DNA of 64,000 nt from Xestospongia muta (GCA_963693285.1 OY848917.1:2916501-2980500), one strand, 5' to 3'; numbered from the stretch's first letter, positions 47,977-61,931 are shown. A program made the numbers and translations. Notes: generated by a model from the letters alone, not told the origin.

Positions 47977-50409
47977 ATGCCTTTTACAGTTCCTGAAGAG
48001 TTTTATCCAGTATTAATGGAGCATCTGAAAGCAGATATGTTTCCAAGACCAGTCATTGTAAGTTATTGAACAATAGTCAATGTCTACATCTGATGTTTTA
48101 TATACATCAATCTATACAGATCTTTAAAAGCTATGGTTACCTGGTTATAAACAAATTATTTGATTAATTTCAAAGACATTATCCATTCGTTTGGTTTTTT
48201 ACCGTGCCATGGGTTATTCATCTGGCAGGAAATACTTTTTATGAATAAAACTGTTCCTCACATGACCCAGTATCTAACTGGATCTAAACAATAACACTAT
48301 ATACATGCAATGAACTGGCTTCCTATAGCTGAACTGAATAGTAGCCAAAACACATAAAGGAGGGATCTAGTTTAGAGCTAACATGCTGTAAATTTGCCAT
48401 GCTGTGCCTTTTACTTTTTCTAATCATTAAATACCTTAAATTCTCTAAATATTTGACATAGTACATTTGAGAAATTTTAGAAGTCAAATTGCTACGTGAA
48501 AATATTGCAATGCATTTAGTGAATGTTATCTCACCAGCATAATTGATGAGTGTGAGCAAAACCATCCTATGTTGTTCTCATCAGTTTCTTTGGTTTGTTT
48601 GTTTGAAGTGTTTGTCATCATCTCTGTAAGAAAGTTAGCCATATTGTATTGTAAATTTTATAGGTAAGACTTGTGCAAACGTTTTTACATAAAAACTCTT
48701 GACATTCTTTAACGTATGAAAGAACTAGTTGAAGTATGAGAAGAATAAAGATTGGAGCATCAAAAGTGGCAATAATAATAATAATAAAAGCAGTCAGACT
48801 TGCCACAACACAATAACAATTATCTGTTGCAATCACTTCATTTACACTATCGAATTACTCTTATCTACAGTCAAGAATTAACACTGGACAACTAGTCTAC
48901 TACATTCATGCTACATATAGCACTGTCCATGTGCACCTACCAGCACTGCATGTGCATTTGTTGACACAAACATGCAATGATGCAATTGTTTAATCCAGCT
49001 CCATCCTTCCACACACTCACTTATGTTCAGTTAGTTAAAGATAAATGGAGTGTAGTGTTAAATTTGTTGAGACTGTAAATTCTGTTACAATATAAATCAA
49101 TTAATTGATCCAATTAGTCTTGAAACATCAACTAAATTAATTGAGTTAACACCTAAATTTGAAAATCATAGTTTACTCACTAGGTAGGTCTACTTTCTTT
49201 TTGTTTGCACTATTGAAGTTAACAAAATTAGTATTTTCTAACAATTTTTAACATCAAATATATAGAGGTATCTTGTAATTTTTGAAATCAAATTTATAGA
49301 GGTATCATGAATTTACTAAGTTATTTCATGTCCATAAGTCTTTCTTGTTTCATAGATAATGAGTATATTACAACAAACCATTGAAGGCAAACTCATAGCT
49401 ACATTCTATACTGATAAATGGCCAAATATTTTAGCTGTTGTCTGTGAAATATATTCTCCTAGAGCTTCAGATGTGAGTCATGACCAGCTTAGGTCTCTAC
49501 TTCAGTTAATGTTTATGTTATTACAGGTTACTGATCTCACATTCTATGGGACATCTAATGAAGCAGTTCTTCAAATGTTAACTGAAGGAAAGTTTATTAC
49601 ATGGGGACAGCAACAACGTATCCATAGTAAGACATTTAATAGTATTATATAAAGTTAGTCTTTAAAAATAAATTAGCTTCAAAATGCTAGCTATATATAA
49701 TGTACATCGTTAATTCTGTAGTCTAAAACTTTGAAATTTATCATACCAAAATATTAAAAATAATCTTCATTATAATACTTGTGCAATCAGATGTTACTTT
49801 CATTTTTTTAACAGGTATTGAAGCTGAACTTGCTGACTTTGTTTTGGAGAACTTAAAACCACCACCAGATGTCAATGCATATATACAGTGTACTTATACA
49901 GGAACATTATACTACTTGCCAGTCTCAACTAAGATTGAACCAAAGTAAATTATTATTACATAATTAAACTTATAGCTACACCTTACTTTAGACCATGTCC
50001 AAGTGGATATACTCTAGGTAAACTAGAGCCCCATCATACTGAATATGTGGTCTCCCTTTGGGATCAACATAAAGGTTGGCCTAATAGAGTATCTTGGATT
50101 AAAGATCACATTACAAAGTTTGAAACTGCAGCAATTTTCTTAAACGAAGACAACTCACTAGTGTCATGGGTTATAGAATATGTAGGAAGAAGACATGCAG
50201 TTCTTCACACAGTTGAAGATCACAGAAACAAAGGATTAGCAACAATTGTCACAACAGCACTTTCTTTATGCCTCCAATCCAAAAGTATTTCTCTACCACA
50301 ATTGGCTAATACTAATGATGGTAACCCCAACAATAAAATACTAACAAAACTAGGTTTCATAAACACAGGGCTTAAAATAAAGACACTTTCTCCAGAAATG
50401 AGTATGTAA
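47977..50409 (+). CDS. Glycine N-acyltransferase-like protein 1, four exons, 299 aa
   Basis: Exons 47977-48057, 49356-49626, 49815-49944 and 49992-50409; all introns are GT...AG and phases are consistent. The length, 299 aa, is close to animal GLYAT proteins (about 296). Exons 1-3 give the N-terminal GLYAT region (MPFTVPEEFYPVL..., DKWPNILAVVCEIYSP, EAVLQMLTEGKFITWGQQ). Exon 4 gives the GNAT C-terminal domain with the acyl-CoA-binding motif HRNKGLATIVTTAL and a typical NDGNPNNKILTKLGF end. Such enzymes conjugate acyl-CoA, including benzoyl-type xenobiotic acids, to amino acids. Substrate and compartment here are not readable from the sequence. It is divergent from GPI, with a near-identical copy downstream. 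Confidence 0.85.
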
Positions 50410-51200
50410 TAATTATTAACTTATTGTCTTTGTAATTTATACATAAGTTATTCATAATTAAATATCAAATTTTTCGAACACAGTATGTTAACAATATACT
50501 CATATTATTTGTAGCTACAATAACTCAAAAATCATCAATATTACCTCATGTCAAATCAGTGGAATGGAATCACATATAAAGGAAGTACAACAAAATTTAA
50601 ACGTTTTGTGCTAGCATATATCATAGTTATTTTTTACTCTGTATATAGAGTTATTCCTGCAGTAAAACTTGCAAGAAGGCTAATGGAATAAATCAGTTCA
50701 TTGCTGTATATATAGTTCATGTTTGGTGTGTATGTAAGAAAATATACAACAAAGTGTTAGTTTTATACTGGCCTATTGTACAGCATCTTTCATTAGCTGC
50801 TGAATGAGATCCAAACATGGTGTGGAGTCACAATATCAGTAATATTTGCCATTAAACTGCCCAGACAAGAAGTCAATATCATAAACAATGGATTTATTAA
50901 GTCAAGCATAACAATCAATAATGCACAATATTCAGCAGTTGATGTCAGCCATCATAATCCAACAACCCTGAAAACCAATCTATCAGGAAGAGGGTGTGGT
51001 CTTTTAGTCTGCCAAATTATAGGCCTAATCAGTTGCATTGTTTGATAATCTATCAAGCTCTCAATAACCCGTCGAGCACTTCATGATAGAGTGTGAAAGA
51101 ACCTTAATTAAGTCACAGTTTGTTTCTGTAGAGATGCAACCACACCCATTTAGATAAAGAACAGGATTGCTGATAACTTAGTTCTACTCTCATTAAGACG
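50410..51200. other. Spacer between acyltransferase copies, holding duplicated GPI 5' sequence
   Basis: Bases about 50780-50900 also occur after the second acyltransferase (about 53930-54040), marking the 3' part of the duplicated unit. Bases about 50960-51200 are a copy of the GPI/acyltransferase promoter region. No further gene is seen. Confidence 0.65.
50924..50962 (-). pseudogene. Remnant of GPI exon 1 carried by the acyltransferase duplication
   Basis: GCACAATATTCAGCAGTTGA and following bases match the start of GPI exon 1 (47624-47662). The codons around the ATG are deleted, so it cannot start translation. It shows that the duplicated unit included the GPI 5' end. Confidence 0.75.
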
Positions 51201-53403
51201 ATGTCTTTTACAGTTCCTGAAGAGCTTTATCCAGTATTAATGGAGCATCTGAAAGCGGATATGTTTCCACAGGCAGTCATTGTAAGTTATTAAACTGCAG
51301 TTGTTGTCTATATCTCATTTTTTATATACATCAATCTATACTGGATCTTTGTGTTATAAACAAGTTATTTGGTTAATTTAAAGACATTAGCCATTTGTTT
51401 GGTTTTTTGCATGCCATGGGTTATTCATTTGGTTAGAAGTCCATACGGAAGCCAAAGGCGGAGATTCAATTCCAATTCTACTTTCCATCACTCAATGAAG
51501 TGAAGCGTGAGCACCACGAGCTGTCTCTTAGAATGGAGTGAATCAACGTTTTTCCAATTAGGGTGGGGTTATAAGATTTTAGTTGTTAAATATTTCATTT
51601 AAGGATAGAAAATAGAATTGGGTTTGGAATATTTTTGAAAATCTGCAAAGTAGAATTGGGTATTTTCGGAAAACTTCAAAGCAGAGTATATGAAATTCAA
51701 AGTAGAATTGGATGTCTTCCTTTGGCTTTCATAAATCCATGATACTTTATTATGAAGTTTACAATTAATATAATGTAAGTTTGTCATGCTGTGCCTCTTT
51801 GCCTTTTTATAATCATTGAATGTCTTAGATTCTCTAAAATTTTGCAATAATAGATTTTGACAAATTTTAGAAGTCAAATTGAGAAGTTTCTCTATAATAA
51901 TAATAATAACATTTTGATAAATATAGTAGATGTTACTTCACTAATGCTTGGTTTGTTTGTTTAAAGTGTTTTCACCATCTGTTTTTTTGTAAGACAAGGT
52001 AGCCATATTGTAAATTATATATATAAGATTTTGTCGAAAAAACTAATGAAATTCTCTAACACAAAAAAAGAGATGCCGCTGAAGCATCACACTAACAGAT
52101 CATATTGTAGTAATCATGAATCATATTGAGTTATATATATAACAGATTCTTAATGCCAATTAATAAGTACATGATAATGATTGAATTCAAGTATGGCATG
52201 TTAATATAGTAATGTCACTACTTTCTCTGCCATATTAAATAAAGTATCATGAATTCATTAAGTGATTTCATGTCTATAAGTCATTCCTGTTTTATAGATG
52301 ACAACTCTACTACAACAATCCATTGAAGGCAAACTCATAGCTACATTTTATACTGATAAATGGCCAAATATTTTAGCTGTTATCTGCGAAATATATTCTC
52401 CTAGAATCTCTGATGTGAGCCATGATCAGCTTAGGTCTCTACTTCAGTTAATGTTTATGTTGTTACAGGTTGCTGATCTCGCATTCTATGGGACATCTAA
52501 TGAAGCAGTTCTTCAAATGTTAACTGAAGGAAAGTTTATTACATGGGGACAGCGACAACGTATCCATAGTAAGACATTTAATAGTACTATATATAAAGTT
52601 AGTTTTTAAAAATGAATTGTCTTCACAATGCTAGCTAATAAAGCATACCCTTAATTATGTTTTAGATGTAACATAAAGCTCTCAAAATTTAGCTTGACCA
52701 TCCCAAATATAAAACATTAGCTTCATTATAATAATAATCTATTATTAAAATGAAGTTAATGTTTTCTTACATTATATTACTTCTCATTAGTGGACTTAAT
52801 TTTTATAACAGGTATTGAAGCTGAACTTGCTGACTTTGTTTCAGAGAACTTAAAACCACCACCAGATGTCAGTACAAGTATACAGTGTATTTATATAGGA
52901 ACATTATACTACCTGCCAGTCTCAACTAAGATTGAACCAAAGTAAACTATTAATACATAATTAAACTAATAACTACACCTTACTTTAGACCATGTCCAAG
53001 TGAATATACTCTAGGTAAACTAGAGCCCCATCATGCTGAATTTTTAGCCTCTCATTGGGAACATCATAAAGATTGGCCTAATAGAATACCTTGGTTTGAA
53101 GAGCGCATTAATAAGTTTGAAAATGCAGCAATATTTTTAAACAAAGACAACTCACCAGTGTCATGGGTTATGCAATATGAAGGAGGAAGACATGGAAATC
53201 TTTACACAGTTGACAATCACAGAAAAAGAGGATTAGCAACGATTGTCACAACAACACTTTCTTTGTGCCTCCAGTCCAAGGATAATTCTCTACCTCAATT
53301 ATCTATTACTAATGATGGTAATCCCAACATTAAAATACTAACAAAACTAGGTTTCATAAACACAGGGTTTAAAATAAAGGTGCTTTCTATCGAAAGAAAT
53401 TAA
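51201..53403 (+). CDS. Glycine N-acyltransferase-like protein 2, four exons, 298 aa
   Basis: Exons 51201-51281, 52298-52568, 52812-52941 and 52989-53403, matching copy 1 exon for exon (exons 1-3 identical in length). The motifs are kept: EGKFITWGQRQR, the CoA-binding HRKRGLATIVTTTL, and NDGNPNIKILTKLGF. Substitutions concentrate in exon 4 (for example the stretch ...FLASHWEHHKDW against ...YVVSLWDQHKGW), around the acceptor side, so the two enzymes may prefer different acceptors. That is inference. It is transcribed in the same direction as copy 1 from a duplicated promoter. Confidence 0.85.
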
Positions 53404-55156
53404 TTTATTGTCTTTGTAATTTGCAGAGTCAGTGAAACATTAGCTATTAATTTTGTTCATAATTAAATATGAACACTGTTATTAAGTATTTCAAGGTTAA
53501 TTTATTTATTATTTCATTTATTTAATATAATTATTAGTACCATTACTTATTGGTGTATTTAATAGATTATTTCATTTTGTTAGCCAGAATGAGAAAGAGT
53601 AAGTAGAGAGATACTGCGAGAGAAATATTGCTTGTTATTTCGAGGTCATTATTTATATACTGTTGTGACTTTTCTTTTTGTTATTTGTTAATTGATGTTA
53701 CTATTTCATTTTTTGTATTGTTCTTGTCATATTCATTATAACTTGCTGTTGAATTACTATTTGTCAACTGTTCATGTACAACTCGATTACTTCAAGCACA
53801 GTAAGTTAACAAACAATATGTGGTTACAATAACTCAAAAATCATCGTATTTGGTGTATATTTGTTAACATATATATATGCAACAAAGTATTAGTATCCTG
53901 CCAAACATATAGCATTAATTGAACAAAATTCAAACAAAGTGAAGTCACAACATCAATAGTGTTTGCCATTAAACTTCCCAGACAAGAAGTCAAGATCATA
54001 AGCAATGGATTTGTTAGTCAACCTTAACAATCTGAAGCTGATTTAGCAGAATATCCAGTGTAAATGATCTGAGTGAAGTATCATTTTATACCACATGTTT
54101 TTAACATTTTGATTGACCCAGCACAGATCCATGGAGGAATGTTTTCTTATATTAACAGAATGTTCAGACAGATCCTTCCTTTCCAGATCATTGGTACTGT
54201 AGATATGTAATGTTATGAATAGTTTACACTAATTACCAATTTAAACAAAAGCTCCAATGTCTTCTCCATAATAACATTCTTTGAATAATCAAATAACACA
54301 TGTACATCATCATTATAGTTAGCTATATACTAGATAAAAAAGAATAATATCAAACTGTCCAGAATAATAGTAAACTTTAGGATTTGTAGCCCAATTTCTG
54401 TATATTTAGTTTCTAACTTAGTCATTAATCTTATTCACCTTCACACTGCTCTAGACATCTTATATATATATATACACACGTCTTGTGACTGACACTGTTT
54501 AAGTGATAAGGTGACATTGATCTGCAATCCTATAGAATAAATCTACTTCACACTGTTTCCCAAGAACCCTACAGGGAATGATCCAGAAAACTTTTTATAG
54601 TGGGATTAACTTAAATTTCACTTGTTCACAAAACGTAGTCTGACCAGAAACTAACAAACATTAGCAACTATTCTAACATTTACACAGGGCAAAGTATAAT
54701 TATACTTCCCACTGGACCAATGTCATCATTAAAATTAAAGTCAGTGTCTGGTACTTTTAATGATTCTACATTAAGTCATGCATTATAGATTTATATTTAG
54801 CAAGAGGTGAGATACTTAAAGATACTACAATACATTCATTTTACATTAATTATTGGGTTTTTGCAATCTAATTTTTTTTGATGCCAGGAAGCTGAATTGG
54901 AGTACATTGTAACGTTAAAACTAGCTTCTTGCTTTTGTAGTTTACTTACTATAAGGACCAGTTTGATCCTATACAATCAAGTAAATATAAACAATAGAAT
55001 TAGTGAAGTATATATTTGATAGTAGATAATATTCAAGTATAATTACAATAACGATTAAAATTAATGCAGTAATGATTACAAACAGTGAAAAGTCATAATA
55101 GTTATAATACAAAGCATTTATAAAGCATGTCTTCTTGTGGCACATATATATTTCTC
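53404..55156. other. Intergenic region with duplicated fragments, no gene
   Basis: Contains the 3' part of the acyltransferase duplication unit (to about 54040) and the GPI exon 2 remnant. The rest is AT-rich sequence with a small TA/CA tract near 54460-54480. The last part is 3' flank of the PH-domain gene. No coding sequence is supported. Confidence 0.55.
54228..54336 (-). pseudogene. Remnant of GPI exon 2 and its splice sites
   Basis: This matches 47386-47494 across both exon borders: TTACCAATTTAAACAAAAGC and CTTTGAATAATCAAATAAC are recognisable. Substitutions and indels break the frame after the SKNVIMEKTLELLFKL-like part. There is no adjoining exon 1, so it is a non-functional piece left by the tandem duplication. 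Confidence 0.8.
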
Positions 55157-58100
55157 TTAGTCCAGCTCTACTGGTAATATAATGATATCATTCAAATGTC
55201 TGATATGAACTTCACATGAAAATGGTTTCTGATTGTTGCTGAAGAGATTCTTGACTTCAAAATCGAATGCCTTGACTTTCTTGCTAAGTAAATCCTAAAT
55301 ATAAAAAATATATATTTTATAAAAGACTGACGGTACACATTCTTTCACTAAACTATTTGTTGGTTCATTCATTCATTCATCTATTGACTTAACCATCCAT
55401 TCTTACTTTGATCTGTCATTCATTTAGCATCAATTCACTTGTCTGTCTACAAATAATTATTTATTTAATTAATTAATTATTTATTTGCTTTTTTATTCCT
55501 CTATCTATTCATCTATGTAACCAGTCATACAGTAGCATTGTTTAAACAAATACTAACTAATTACCTTCTGAGTGCTCTTAACAACTTTAAATCCAAATTC
55601 TAAATCTTCTAAGGATGTTTCAACAGTGAAAACATCTCCATTAGGTGTGCTAACTGTACTACGACCATGTTCTTCTTCACATTCCAATAGCTTAAACCCC
55701 TCAAGCTCTTTAAGTGCTAACAAATCCTAAAGGATAACAAATAAAATATCACAAATAACAAACACTATAATAATTAACATAAACAAATCTTCCTACATTT
55801 CTATTATTGTTTGGGTTTCCCATGCCATTTTTAAAAGTAAGCCTTTTATTAGTTCACATTTAAATTGCTTAATATTTCATGTCAAAAACTAAAGTATCTA
55901 TATTCTATAGAATATATGGAGTCTTTTATCAGAAATATCCTTATCACCTCTCAAAGTTATCACATAATTTATTAGTTAGTAAGTGCTTAGATATACTGCT
56001 ACTACATATATAATCAAATTTTAACCCAACTGCTTTCATTGTAAATACCGTATTTATTCTAAAATTTGTCCCCCTAATTTCGAAAATAAATAGCTATTTC
56101 ATGAACTTTTGACATATTAGCCTCTAGTTTATGATTGAAATCATTATTTCTAATTTTAGTACTTCTGCTATCCTCTCATAAGACACCTCTATAGCAAATA
56201 TATAGACGACCATTTCAATAATTGATTTGGTATGGCAATGCTCTCTATTTTGTTGAAAAGAATAACTCTCAAGCTATTTTGGTTGCTTTAACCTCAAAAA
56301 TTTGCCTATGAAAATACCTTGGTCAAAATTTAGTGCGGCTGATTTTTAGAACAAATATGTTATCTACTTCTGTATGTTCATCTTTTAAGTTGCCTCTATG
56401 CTAAATGAATATTATCAATGAAATATGAAATTATGATAAGTTTAAGTCTTTTTAAACCTGCTGTTCTTTGATATAAGTATCTTTACATTGTTGTATATAC
56501 AATCTTTGCTTACAAAATTTAACATCATCATTATCGTTTACCTCAATAATGCTCGAACACTGCTCTACCAAACAGACTTGAATACCAAGCAATCCTTTGC
56601 CTTTTCCGCCAGGTTTCCATACATGTTTGGTATAAAATACCATTGGAACACAATGTCTCTCAGATGAATGATGTAGAGGAGAGCCTTCCACATCTGAACA
56701 CCAGTTACCATCACCTGTGTATATACAAGACAGTGAAACAAACTATGTGAACTCTGATAGCAATTGTCTACTATAATGACAACAGTTAGAGCATTAGGCA
56801 GATTCCTCTAATAATATCTATTATTAAATTATATTCCTAATATTATGATCTTTTCAATATCTTCAATACATTCAAGACCTAATGTAAAGTAGTATTGACT
56901 TATACTCGAGAGTTATTTCACCAAATGATAAACTAGAGGCTATCAAATTAGAAATTAACTACATTTTTTATCTTTCTTCTTGTTTACACATGCCAAGATA
57001 ATTTAGTGGGGTCTTACATGTACCTCCTTCAATGTTCTTATTATAACTAGGACTACTGGTATAGCCAGTATCAGACGATTCTGTACTGTTCCTGTTAGGA
57101 GAACCCTCAATGTTAGTGTCAATATCCTGAGATGAAACAGTTTGATCACGGTCCTAAATATTAGAAGCACAATAGAATCTTCTATTATATTAACATGTTC
57201 TTACAGTTTTAGCTTGCTGTTGATTGTTATTCTCACTTGTTGGTGACTTAGTTGGGTCATCAAACATTAAAGGTGGAGCAACAACGATGTCATCGAGTGA
57301 GCTAATACTAATAGTTTCAAAGTTATTGAATGCATCAGAAGAGTGTCTAAAAAAAGAACACCAATATATGTCAGTCTTAAAATTAGCTATAAGCATTTAT
57401 CAAATTATCAGTAATAAAATTAATGGATAGCATATTGGTTATTGTTATGCTCATATTAAGTGTACCTTTCAGGAAGAGCAATATTGTTTCCATCACATGG
57501 TTCCTCTGCTTGTGGTAAAACAATAGTGTCAGGACGAGGAGAGCAAAGAGCTCCATCACTGTTAGAATTACGAAAAGAGTTAGGATGAAGATTGTGACAA
57601 TGATCTTCATCAATAATGTGAGTGGGTGAACAAGGGCTGGGAGAGCAATTTTGGACTTTGACACCGACAACTGTTACTTTGGAGTAACTAGTCACTTGAT
57701 AAGGATTATAAGTTGGAAAGAAAGAAGGTTGGTGAATGTACTGGGTATTAAGACATCCATGAAGACTTGGACGTGTACCATTTCGTACTCGACCGGCTTT
57801 TGGACGTCCTATTTCACTCAAATTGGGACTTGACTTGGCAAGTTCTCTCTTATGATAAATTGTCCCATTCCTTCGACTTTGTTCAATATCACTTTCTTCC
57901 TCGTCACTACTAAGTTCTTCATCTTCCTTGATATTATTAAAAACTGGGTTCTCCTTCTTCAGTGTAATCTGACGGTAGCGAAAAGATCGTTTCATGCCAT
58001 GAGGAGCTGGTGTTCGGTGGGAATGTTGGTGTTCTGAGTGCCTAGTTAATGGCTCTTTTCTAGATGGATCATAGGGACTGTGATAGTCCTGTCTATGATT

Positions 58101-60885
58101 ATACTTCTGCTGATGGATAAGAGCAGCAAATGGATTTTTGTCATCAGTATGTGGACTGGCTCCATTGTATGCTCTGGAAGCTATTTTTGGTGGCGGAATT
58201 TTACAAGGTATCACATGTTCAGGAGAATGGTGACCTGTACTGTTTTTGGGAGTACTACTTGAAGTCTTTTTCGTTTTGTTGGGAAAATTTTCTGGACTAG
58301 CTTTTGGTGGAACAGGTGGACTCTTTCCTTTAACTGGAGGAGCTCTGGGAGAGACATTGACATAATAGTGTCCTCTCCGATGAGAAGGACTACCACCATC
58401 GTGTGTTTGTGATCGTACTCTTTGAGACTGTTCAGGCGTGTTTTCTGGTGACCCATTAGAAACATATTGATGTACATGTGTACTAATACTAGATATTTCT
58501 CTTTGAGGTGGTAGAGACGGAGAACGCTGTTTGTCAAATGTTGCATCTCGTCCTAACTGAGAATGATGCTTTGCAATATGAGACATTGCTAGTGAACTTC
58601 GACTAGGAGAACTTATCGAATCAATTTGATTGATAGCTGGATTTGAGGAACACAATGCTGCTATTTTAGACATTGATTGACTAGTGGAGATACCGGAAAT
58701 AGTTCTCATTGGACTCTTACGTAAACCGATATCTAATATCCTGATTTTATCACCTAAAAATTAAACAAGCACAAGTAAAAGATGTGATTATGCTAACAAG
58801 CTCAATATAGTTATCATTATTATCATAGTGGTTTAGTTAATCACCTAAGAGTTACAGAGTGAGTCAATTAAATTCATAATAATAAGTAAGTAAGTGTTAA
58901 AGTGTATACAGAAGTAAGCACCACTTTATAAAGTGTTACAATAATTGCATGTCTCCACATGTCAATGTTTGTCCTTCAATTATTTATTATGTCTATTAAG
59001 TACATTCTTTGTAATAAACAAATATTATAACACAATACCATCTCTAAATTATAAACAAAGCAGTTGGAATGACAAACATAATGTTTTGAGTCTATTCACA
59101 AGACATTTCATTGATACAATAGATCATATATGATATGGCTCTATACTTTCAATAAGTTGATAGGATTCAATATCTAACCTTTTCTTATAGCTAGCTGCTA
59201 TATACATAATATACATACATTATCAAAGATTGATATTATGCTATATATATTATATTGAAAACCAAGACAAATCAAAGAGACAAGTCTTACATATGAGAAT
59301 GTAACTTTTGTTGGGCTACACTTACAATTCTAGAAATCTGTCATTAACATCGTCAAGTCTATAATGTAGTATACCAAAATATATCTTACTAAATATTATA
59401 TATTATTAGTATTAGTATTGTAGTGTGTGCATTGGTAACAGATATGTACATAGCAACAAGGTCCAAAATAGTTCATATATATACCAATAGTGTCCTATGC
59501 CTTTGATGAATGCAACAGCCAAAGTGAGAAAAAATTGAGGTGTTTGTTGACAGTGTGTTGGCTTTGCTCTCATAACTACCCATAATAAGTCCCAATATTA
59601 AGTATGGAGTGTTAGCATGTCAATAGTGTCACACCCAACACTATAAGTCATAACATAGTACATTTATAATGCTTACATATTTTGTACCACTTAAATATAA
59701 TAGTCCAACAAAGAGTATCATTACTATTACTTCGTATTTACTATACAGTTTGATCCACACCCATATAAAAATTGTTTTAGTTACTAAGTTACAATAATGC
59801 TTAGTCTGAATGGTTCAATATTTTCATTAGTAAACATTATAAATTATATAGCGATGGCAACGTAAACATACCTAATACTTTTAACAAAGAATAATCAAAA
59901 GTAACAAAAACCTTTAGCAGAAGCAAATTTTTATTAGACAGATGCTCGTGTTGCTCTAAAAGTGATTCATTATGAGAATAGCTCCATTATTACTGTCCAA
60001 CATAGGACACTAAGTCACTAACATATTCACATGAGCTATTAAATTAACACTTCAATACTGCACTTTTACTAACTACAGTCTTAGAAGTGTACAGTTGCCT
60101 TGATATATGTGACGTGCCAAGTTACCACTGCTTATAGACCACATAATTCGTATGATTCTCATTATAACAATACAGACATCAAAGTTAATTGAGACAACAC
60201 TTCCTGTGAAAGTAGGTTAGCTTTGGCAAAGATATAATAACACAAAGAAAATCTAGTTATTCTTTGCCAGGATGTGCATCTTTCAAAATGGACTTTAATG
60301 TGAGATCTATCTTTATCACAGCTGCTTCTTATACATTGTTTAATAGTTAAGTTGTTACAGTTAGTAATATTATATATATAGTATTAATTATTTATTACTA
60401 GTTTATGTATATACAATGAACATACCATCAATTGCATTTTTGACTTTCTCAATATTGTCGATCCATTGTAACATTAATGCATCACTTGGAGCACCAAAAA
60501 AGAAAGTTCGTTTGAATGTTCCAAGGCTGAATATATGCTGAAGTTCTTTATATTCCAAACCTACTTCCAAATTGATGCATTCTCGTAGATCAATGACCTT
60601 ACGAGGAGCTTTAGATGATTCTAAGGCCTTCTTTGACTTGAAACATTCCAATGTTTTACAAGCTCTTAATAATATAAAGCGGTCTTTCCACTTCTGTATT
60701 GGATAGAAGACAAAAAATAAACAAAGATATTCAGATAGTAACTATAATTTGGTACTGACATTTTAGGATTGATTATTGAAACCTACTTTTCGTCCTCTTT
60801 TGTTAAGTTGTGGCGCTTTTTTCAATGTTCCCTGAAATATAATAACCTTAGAAGTAGGAGATATCTCAATTCCATAATCTGACAT
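55157..60885 (-). CDS. PH-domain docking/adaptor protein, eight exons, 799 aa (GAB/DOK-like)
   Basis: Exons 60885-60787, 60693-60426, 58753-57466, 57346-57205, 57153-57024, 56714-56542, 55726-55565 and 55294-55157; phases join to 2400 bases with no stop. Residues about 14-122 form a pleckstrin-homology domain (QGTLKKAP, KWKDRFILLR, VIDLRECINLEVGL, final Trp in MLQWIDNIEKV), resembling the GAB/IRS/DOK adaptors that bind membrane phosphoinositides. Residues 123-640 are low-complexity, rich in Ser, Pro and His. They include a Grb2-type SH2 motif (YVNV at 253-256) directly followed by an SH3 ligand (SPPVPPK at 267-273), and an acidic EDEELSSDEEESD block. Residues about 642-799 look folded but I do not recognise them. 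Membrane-proximal tyrosine-kinase signalling is inferred. Confidence 0.8.
56045..56362. mobile_element. Degenerate MITE-like repeat in intron 6 of the PH-domain gene
   Basis: The left end ACCGTATTTATTCTAAAATT and the right end read on the minus strand (AACATATTTGTTCTAAAAAT) are similar. The left end also resembles the TACCG-starting ends common to small elements in this window. The interior shows no coding sequence. Similarity is limited to about 18 bases, so this is tentative. Confidence 0.4.
58754..60425. other. Intron 2 of the PH-domain gene (1.67 kb), nothing recognised
   Basis: The longest intron of the gene, AT-rich, with no open frame, repeat or RNA gene that I can support. Its borders are GTATGTTC at the 5' site and TTTTTAG at the 3' site, read on the minus strand. 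Confidence 0.55.
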
Positions 60886-61012
60886 TGTTGTCAATCTCAC
60901 TGAAGAAGCTAAGTATAATAAAAAAACACCATAGAATATTGATGAAATGAATTGACTAATGAAATATCTAGCTAACTTTTTTTGCTGTAATCAAAAATTA
61001 TTTAAATTATAT

Positions 61013-61016
61013 AAAT

Positions 61017-61050
<34 letters not shown>
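61013..61050. repeat. Compound (TA)n(CA)n microsatellite
   Basis: A TA run followed by CACACACACACA, inside the probable 5'-UTR intron of the PH-domain gene. Confidence 0.9.
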
Positions 61051-61230
61051 GCAACTTACAATATTTAGAGCACTGGAGCTAAGACTTAAGTTCACTTGAT
61101 AACCAGTGTAACGGAACGATAGCTAAGTAGCATACACTGACTAGATACTACACTGATGGAACTATATATTGTCACAGAACAGTGTGACGTGTCTAATAAG
61201 TACCTTATAACCCAAACACACGCGCAACTG

Positions 61231-61240
61231 CCTTTTATAT
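61231..61240 (-). promoter_or_regulatory. Candidate TATA box of the PH-domain gene
   Basis: On the minus strand the sequence reads ATATAAAAGG, a good TATA consensus, about 350 bases before the ATG and about 170 before the proposed donor of the untranslated first exon. Confidence 0.35.
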
Positions 61241-61931
61241 CATTTGTTGACATTTTGGATTCTTAGTTATTGGAACGAGTAGGCGGCGACTTTTTGTTTT
61301 AGCTAAAGTTAACTCTTACCACGCCCAACGCATAGGCACTGTATTATAAGCATTCCTACAGATGCTGTTTTGACTTGTCATAGTAACTTTAGTAACAAGG
61401 TGTAGTAAGGTGTGTACAATTAGATGAGTATGGTGAGTAAATGAATAGAGCTCAGTTGTATTATATAGAACTGAGCTTGTATCAGCTCATCGCTATAACA
61501 CAGTGAAGTAAGATTGTACTGAATTTATAATGTTGGTATGGTTAAGAAAAGACTGTATATTCAAACTTCAGAGCACGTGTGTCCTTCCATACAGTTATTG
61601 GGGGGCCAATGCTCCCTGGCCCCTTGTTCCTATTTTAGTATCTTTTTTACACAAACAAACTTTTATGATAATATCATAAATTGTAAAAAAGAATTAATGA
61701 TAAAAGACAAGCATCACCTGTAATCATGTACTGTATAAGGACTACTGAAATGGTAGACGTAGGAATGATGACTGCACTGTACATACTGTATAACATCGGT
61801 ATTAAAAGGAAAATACAAGGATGTGGGACGGATAACTATTGGCGCTTATGTAATGAACAATAACAGACAATGCTGTTATCTGGTTGTGACAAATGTGCTA
61901 ACATGATGTCATCCTCCTGGACAGATTGAGC

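Larger units (their letters stand above)
60886..61930. other. Divergent upstream region of PH-domain gene and thiaminase-like gene
   Basis: A likely 5' untranslated intron for the PH gene is visible on the minus strand: donor ATT-GTAAGTTGC with the exon ending at 61060, and acceptor CTTCTTCAG with the exon starting at 60899. This implies a non-coding first exon at about 61061-61205. The rest, toward the thiaminase-like gene, has no open frame with protein-like composition. Confidence 0.45.

Noticed and set aside
48323..48565. Minus-strand frame in acyltransferase 1 intron with a partial match at 51599-51877
   Set aside because: The similarity comes from the segmental duplication; the frames differ in start, length and phase between copies and show no domain.
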